A stretch of 64,000 nt of DNA, taken from positions 33,793,884 to 33,857,883 of the forward strand of contig CM074200.1 in the NCBI GenBank assembly GCA_037179385.1, read 5' to 3'. Under the pieces are notes generated by a model, which saw only the letters and a list, made by a program, of their open reading frames with translations, had not been told where the DNA came from and did no database searches. This document shows, piece after piece, positions 59,501 to 64,000 of the stretch. The number at the start of each line of letters is the position of its first letter. Position 1 is the stretch's first letter. This stretch comes from Holothuria scabra. Taxonomy: Eukaryota; Echinodermata; Holothuroidea; Aspidochirotida; Holothuriidae. Both the position numbers and the translations under genes were made by a program.

Positions 59501-60570
59501 TTGACATAACTAACTCTCAAGATAAAAGTTTGGAAAATCTCATCACCCTAAACAGTTGAACTAAATTTCATATGTAGTAAGTTTTAAATTTTTGTACTTT
59601 CACACAAAACAAAAAACACCTGGTGGAAATTTTTTAAACAAATTTATACCAAACTACTTCTGGCAATGGTTTATCACAAAAACACCAAAAAGAAATATTC
59701 TCAAATTTTCTCATATGAATGGAGTCCCCACCCTTTGCATTTAAAATTTTAAACTACCTCCAAATGTATTGCAAGGATGCTGAGAAATCTTGCAACAGAA
59801 AATTACAGAGAAACTTCAGCTAAGATGTAGCATCTCTGTACTTATATTAATTTTTAATCTTGACAAACACTAGCAAGAAAGATCTTTAACAAGGACAGTT
59901 TTAGCATGCTGAGAAGAGGTTGGAATCAATGACAGTAAATGTGTCAGAAACAAGTCTTTCACAAGATCCCTTCACCACTAAATGTTTTATGTTCATCTCA
60001 TGAGAAGGCTGGCAACATAGAAAGGGATAGAGCATTTACACAGTCAATATAGTTTTCTTAAGGTGGTCAAGTACTAATCTGAATTTTACTGGTGCCTACA
60101 CAGCAAGAACTTTATAGCAATCACAACTCATTCCATCTCAATAAATACTTCGCAGGAAAAATAAATATGTTTGCTGTTTATAAATCCATTAAATTACAAT
60201 CCCATCTCTGAATATACAAACAGATATCATGCAAGGCCATGTCATTATTCTTTCTGTATTTGAATGGTACGGTGTCTTCTTCAAAAACTTAACGAAGACC
60301 CAACTTCTGGGATGACAAGGTTAATACAAAAACAACCTCTGTGGTTCAATGAAACTACAAATTGCAACTTCCTGGTTTGAAAGTAATACCTAGATGGAGA
60401 GGGAGGTAACTGCCATAAATTAACTTGCCGAAGGATGGAAGACATGGAATTGACAAGCCAATTCAGCCGGTAATACCTAGCCAATTATACATTTAATGCA
60501 GATACAATTTGTATGGTTGAGGTTTTATAAAAGGTGCAGACTTCTAACATTCACAATAAAATATGCTTAC

Positions 60571-60677
60571 CTTGGATTGAGGAAACTTGAGACCAATACC
60601 TTCCATAGTCACTTGAAGTAAGCCCCCTTCCCCTGTCCTCATATCCTGTATAGGAAACTCCCCACCAAGATCAGGCT
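60571..60677 (-). CDS. MADD: MADD orthologue, internal exon
   Basis: A 107-nt exon. The acceptor is GTCCTATAG at 60678-60679 and the donor CCAAG|GTAAGC at 60569-60570. The split codon G|AG = Glu joins the exon at 62621. It encodes (E)[17 protein letters not shown], then [18 protein letters not shown]. The ELGGEFPVQD...[13 protein letters not shown] stretch is, from memory, one of the most conserved parts of the MADD C-terminus. Phase 0 at its 3' end fits the exon at 50786. Confidence 0.93.
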
Positions 60678-62620
60678 CTATAGGACACAAAAACATGTAA
60701 ATTACTTGCAGTGATGATCATTGAGCAACTTTAACTTTTTGGGGGGAGGATATGCAGGAACAATAATTTGGTTCTCTTCCTAAAATTTGGTTTTCCCCCA
60801 TGAAATATACAAAAAAAATTTTGCCAGTTTGACCACTTCTTCATGGTGCTACACTACAGAATGAAAATTTAAAACATTTTGTAAGGTTAAATTCAAGCAG
60901 TCAATTAGGTAAAACATGTCTGCCACAACAGTGTTAATCTTCTCATTTCTTTTGTTGAAATGTACAACTAATTTATAATTGTTAAAAGGTATAACTGCAT
61001 ACTATTCAAAACTTGCAATTAATCTGTTATTGTTGGGGTGTGAGATTATTTGCAGCCACTCATGTTAAAGGTAAACAAGGGACTTAAGGGAAGTTAGAGC
61101 TGATGGGTTCCTGTAACTGTCACTGACCATTTGACCACCACCTGGCTGCTTGGAGTTGTAAACAGGAAGTGAGCATCTCATTGTGTTCCCTCCAATTTTG
61201 ACATCTATGAAATTTTCTGCTCAAGTTAATAAGATGAGGTTCTATAGCTCAGTTTCTTACCAATTGGTTAAAAGTCAATTGATTATGCAGAGCACTAATC
61301 ACAATGGTAGTAGGTTCCACTGTAAAGTCTTAAATGGTATGACTCAACTCAGGCTTCAACAGATCCCCCCGCCCGACAGTCCGTGACAAGTAAAAAATGA
61401 CTCGGACAAGTGAACTGGTCAATACTGTAGCCCGCCAGGCAAGCAGCACAGAAGTCATCTTCACATAGGAATTCAATGGCTAGTACTAGATGATTATATA
61501 TGGACACAGTGCATATTCATGCGGACAAGCAAACTTTGGGAATCCCTAGCCCGATGGACAAGTGATAAAAAAAGGAATTTATCGAAGCCTGCTCAACCAG
61601 GACTTAAGCTCCAGACCTCTCGGCTGCTAGCCAAATGCTCTAACTACTCAAATAAGGTAATCAATTAGAGACTGGGATGGAGTATGTTCAGTTTTTTCAA
61701 ATCCATCTGAAGTCTCACATCTTTATATGTGGCAATGTACAGAAGAGGATATAATAAGACAATATGTCTAGTAATCCATGACTACCTTGGCAGAACTGCT
61801 TGTTATTTCTGATCACTGGTATAACGACAAGACTAACATTAATCACTGACCTGACATACTGTCTCTAAAAACAAGACCTATCTCAGTTCTGACACAAAGT
61901 GGTATAAACTTTCAGTGTTTCCAATTTTTCTGATTAACAGATTGACAAATTTTGAATGAAATCATGCCAGGTTTTTCACGTTGGACTTGTAGTAAGTTGT
62001 CCCTTTAAGATGTACATGTCATTTTTTGGAAAGTGCAATAACCCCTATTTAAAGGTGCACATACAACTGGGTGTGCACAAGGCATAATTGGTGCTGGGCC
62101 AAAAGAAATTTTCCCATAAGGAAGTATATAATGTCTAAATGCCACCAAGAGATAGTATTCACTCAATTGCATGGATGTTTATACAAGATGCTTTTTATCA
62201 AAAAAATTTTACACAGTTAAACAGTTTTAGCATTATCCTACATATGAAAACTAGATTACTTGCTACACATTTCCAACTTATATTTATTGAAGATTAAACC
62301 AAGCATTGTCTTTCCTCTAAAATGCTACAGGTCATGATTGCTTCAATGTACTTGACAACTAATTTGTAAGGCCGTCCTGGACAGAAATTAATTGTTGACC
62401 TGATGACTGTTCTAGCAGAGACACCGTCATCTGGAATACAATCCCTAGGCTGAAGATTTATTTTGTGCTTTCACGTTGCCTGCCCAACCCTACTCTCCCC
62501 CCCCCCCCCCCATCCATTTTCACCATTTGTAACTTCATTCTTCTGTTTCATGGTTAAAATGTGATTCCTAATACTTCAAGTAGCCTACCCAACCTTACCC
62601 CTGCCCCGGTCCATTCTTAC
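60678..62620 (-). other. MADD intron
   Basis: GT-AG intron of 1.9 kb. It holds an interrupted SINE copy (61223-61650) and a poly-C tract (about 62488-62501). Confidence 0.85.
61223..61650 (-). repeat. tRNA-derived SINE split by an insertion
   Basis: The tail half (about 61223-61350: AGGTTCTATAGCTCAG, GGTAGTAGGTTCCACTGTAA, GGTATGACTCAACTCAGG) and the tRNA-like head (about 61585-61650: CAACCAGGACTTAAGCTCCA, GCCAAATGCTCTAACTACTC) belong to the family at 42303-42537. About 230 bp of other sequence with CCCGCCCGACAGTCCGTGAC and a repeated GGACAAG word separates them. Confidence 0.65.
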
Positions 62621-62696
62621 CATTTGTAACTCCATTCTTCTGTCTGTTAGCTGCTTTCTCCATTGTTTCCTTTATACAGTGGTATAATTCTTTGCA
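62621..62696 (-). CDS. MADD: MADD orthologue, internal exon
   Basis: A 76-nt exon (25 codons plus 1 nt). The acceptor is CTCTTTAG at 62697-62698 and the donor AATG|GTAAGA at 62619-62620. It encodes CKELYHCIKETMEKAANRQK then NGVTN. Vertebrate MADD has C-x-ELY-x-C-[IV]-K-[DE]-[ST]-M-E-[RK]-AA here (from memory). Reading continues without a break into both neighbours. Confidence 0.93.
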
Positions 62697-63117
62697 CTAA
62701 AGAGGAAAGAGAAAAACAAGAATTTCATTTAGGAGAGAAAAGATCAGTAATATTTTTTTCTATGACCACAGTTACAATAACTTTGACAGTTCATTGCACG
62801 ATACATTAAATCTTAGTAAGTTGGCACATCTTTCAAAATACTCCTATCATATTCTGACAGTGTTTCTCATGTCCATGATCTGCACAAGATGTACTTCACA
62901 CACATTGCTTTGTCCTGTAGTGATCTTCTCCCCTTATGCAAGAACCCCTTCCCCACCCTCCCCCTCCAACAATCTTTCCTGCCTCAATACTCTGTAATAC
63001 CTCATGGTATATCTGCTGATGCGGTACAAAATCATTTAAAACATAAACCCACCCCCCCCCCCCCAAACTCAATGTAGCAGGCCCCCTCCACCATATAACA
63101 CACTGCCAAGTTCTGAC
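62697..63117 (-). other. MADD intron
   Basis: A 421-bp GT-AG intron with a poly-C tract at about 63052-63064. Confidence 0.85.
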
Positions 63118-63282
63118 CTTCTTTGTGTAAAATTTATCCAGTCTGGTGGAATTCTTCACTTTGCGACTCAAGCAGAGGACTTTGGTCTTTGGGCAGAATG
63201 ACATATTGATCAGCCTTTCATACCAACACCTGTCACAGACAGCTCCGTTGCCACTTCTAATGATTATACAATCATCACACAC
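63118..63282 (-). CDS. MADD: MADD orthologue, most upstream exon in the window
   Basis: A 165-nt exon, 55 codons in phase 0. The acceptor is ACTATACAG at 63283-63284 and the donor AAG|GTCAGA at 63116-63117. It encodes [40 protein letters not shown] and LDKFYTKK. The [17 protein letters not shown] and NKFYTKK-C-x-ELY strings correspond to the vertebrate MADD C-terminal region (from memory). The reading frame stays open upstream to an ATG at 63357, but that part looks like intron. The DENN domain and the rest of the protein lie beyond the right edge. Confidence 0.92.
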
Positions 63283-64000
63283 CTGTATAGTCAAAGATGA
63301 AAGAAAGAATAAAAAGTAAGTAATTACAAAGTACTCAGAATATAGGCCTTGTTTCATACACCATCTTGTTGTACATCAATTTTACAGCTGCATATAGACA
63401 ACATGACCAAATGGTCAGTCAACTCACAACCAAATGGTCAGATGAAAAAAAGAAGCGTATGATAAATATGTTCCTCAATGACCGATTTATCAATTTGAAT
63501 GTTATGATTGTCAATTTGTTCAAAATAAATATAAGCACCTTCTTTAAAAGGGGCATATGGTAAATTCTTCATGCCTATTGTTTCACAAAAACAAACCACT
63601 TTGAAAGGAGTCTTCAAAACAAGAGCTATTGAATTGAACAACATTACTTGTCATGAGATTGATTAATGAGCTACTTGCAGAATTAATCTCATGATAAATA
63701 ATGCTGTTCAATTTAATAGCTGATGATAGGACAAGGCTAGATGATACGTGGGAAAAGTTCATCTCAGTGGTGAAAACCAATTTTCTTTTCCAAAGAAGGT
63801 ATCTTTTTTGATTTTATGGTATGAAGCAGACACCCATCAAGTTTCCTAATGTTGTTAAATATTTTATCTACCAATCAAACCAAAATTGTTCACCTTACAA
63901 CTTGAAAATTTCATTTACAAGTTCAAGTCTGCAATCAAAGAAGGAAAGAGTATTTCTGGAGACAAACACTTTAAAACCATACGAAGAGCTGGAAGAAACC
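63283..64000 (-). other. MADD intron running off the right edge
   Basis: No further exon recognised. An inverted pair 'AATCTCATGATAAATAATG' / 'GTCATGAGATTGATTAATGA' near 63650-63710 and GAGCTATTGAATTGAACAAC against GCTGTTCAATTTAATAGCTG form an imperfect palindrome. Confidence 0.6.

Larger units (their letters stand above)
50856..60570 (-). other. long MADD intron (9.7 kb)
   Basis: It contains two related MITE clusters (52614-52746, 53405-53648), a piggyBac-like MITE (52787-53039), a second-family SINE (56355-56535) and a candidate 9-nt microexon (57639-57647). Remaining stretches show nothing that I can name. Confidence 0.85.

Overview
This is eukaryotic genomic DNA: AT-rich, intron-rich and full of interspersed repeats. 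Everything I can call as protein coding is on the minus strand. The two gene families (sacsin-type ATPase and MADD), CA and GACA microsatellites, tRNA-derived SINEs, a CR1/L2-like LINE and hAT-like MITEs together suggest a marine invertebrate, probably a deuterostome such as an echinoderm. That assignment is inference; no single sequence proves it.

Layout. (1) 1-14,700, minus: four splice-consistent exons of a large sacsin-like gene (14590-14700, 12370-12517, 5860-7437, 1-3745). They join in frame into about 1,860 residues and run off the left edge. They contain one complete sacsin repeat with a split HSP90-like ATPase domain and most of a second repeat. The 5' end of the gene was not resolved; one in-frame 60-nt candidate exon lies at 28157-28216. 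(2) About 14,700-48,800: repeat-dominated intron and intergenic DNA with no convincing host coding sequence apart from that candidate. It holds arrays of a 'TTTGACCTC' repeat, several non-autonomous DNA transposons with readable target-site duplications, two LINE remains, a large near-perfect hairpin, two minisatellites and tRNA-derived SINEs. (3) 48,833-63,282, minus: the last five coding exons of a MADD (Rab3 GEF, DENN-family) orthologue ending at a TGA. The upstream exons are beyond the right edge.

The two genes are in the same orientation, MADD upstream and the sacsin-like gene downstream. Nothing in the sequence shows that they work together: MADD acts in Rab3/Rab27 vesicle traffic and TNF-receptor signalling, sacsin-type proteins are chaperone-like ATPases. 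I did not find an evidently new biological system. The observations most worth following are a 62-bp-arm hairpin (38292-38460), a LINE nested inside a terminal-inverted-repeat element (31122-32835), three hAT-like elements with 8-bp duplications (two perfect, one 7 of 8), a repeat family that spreads DR1 nuclear-receptor half-sites, a possible 9-nt microexon in MADD, and the exon architecture of the sacsin-like gene.
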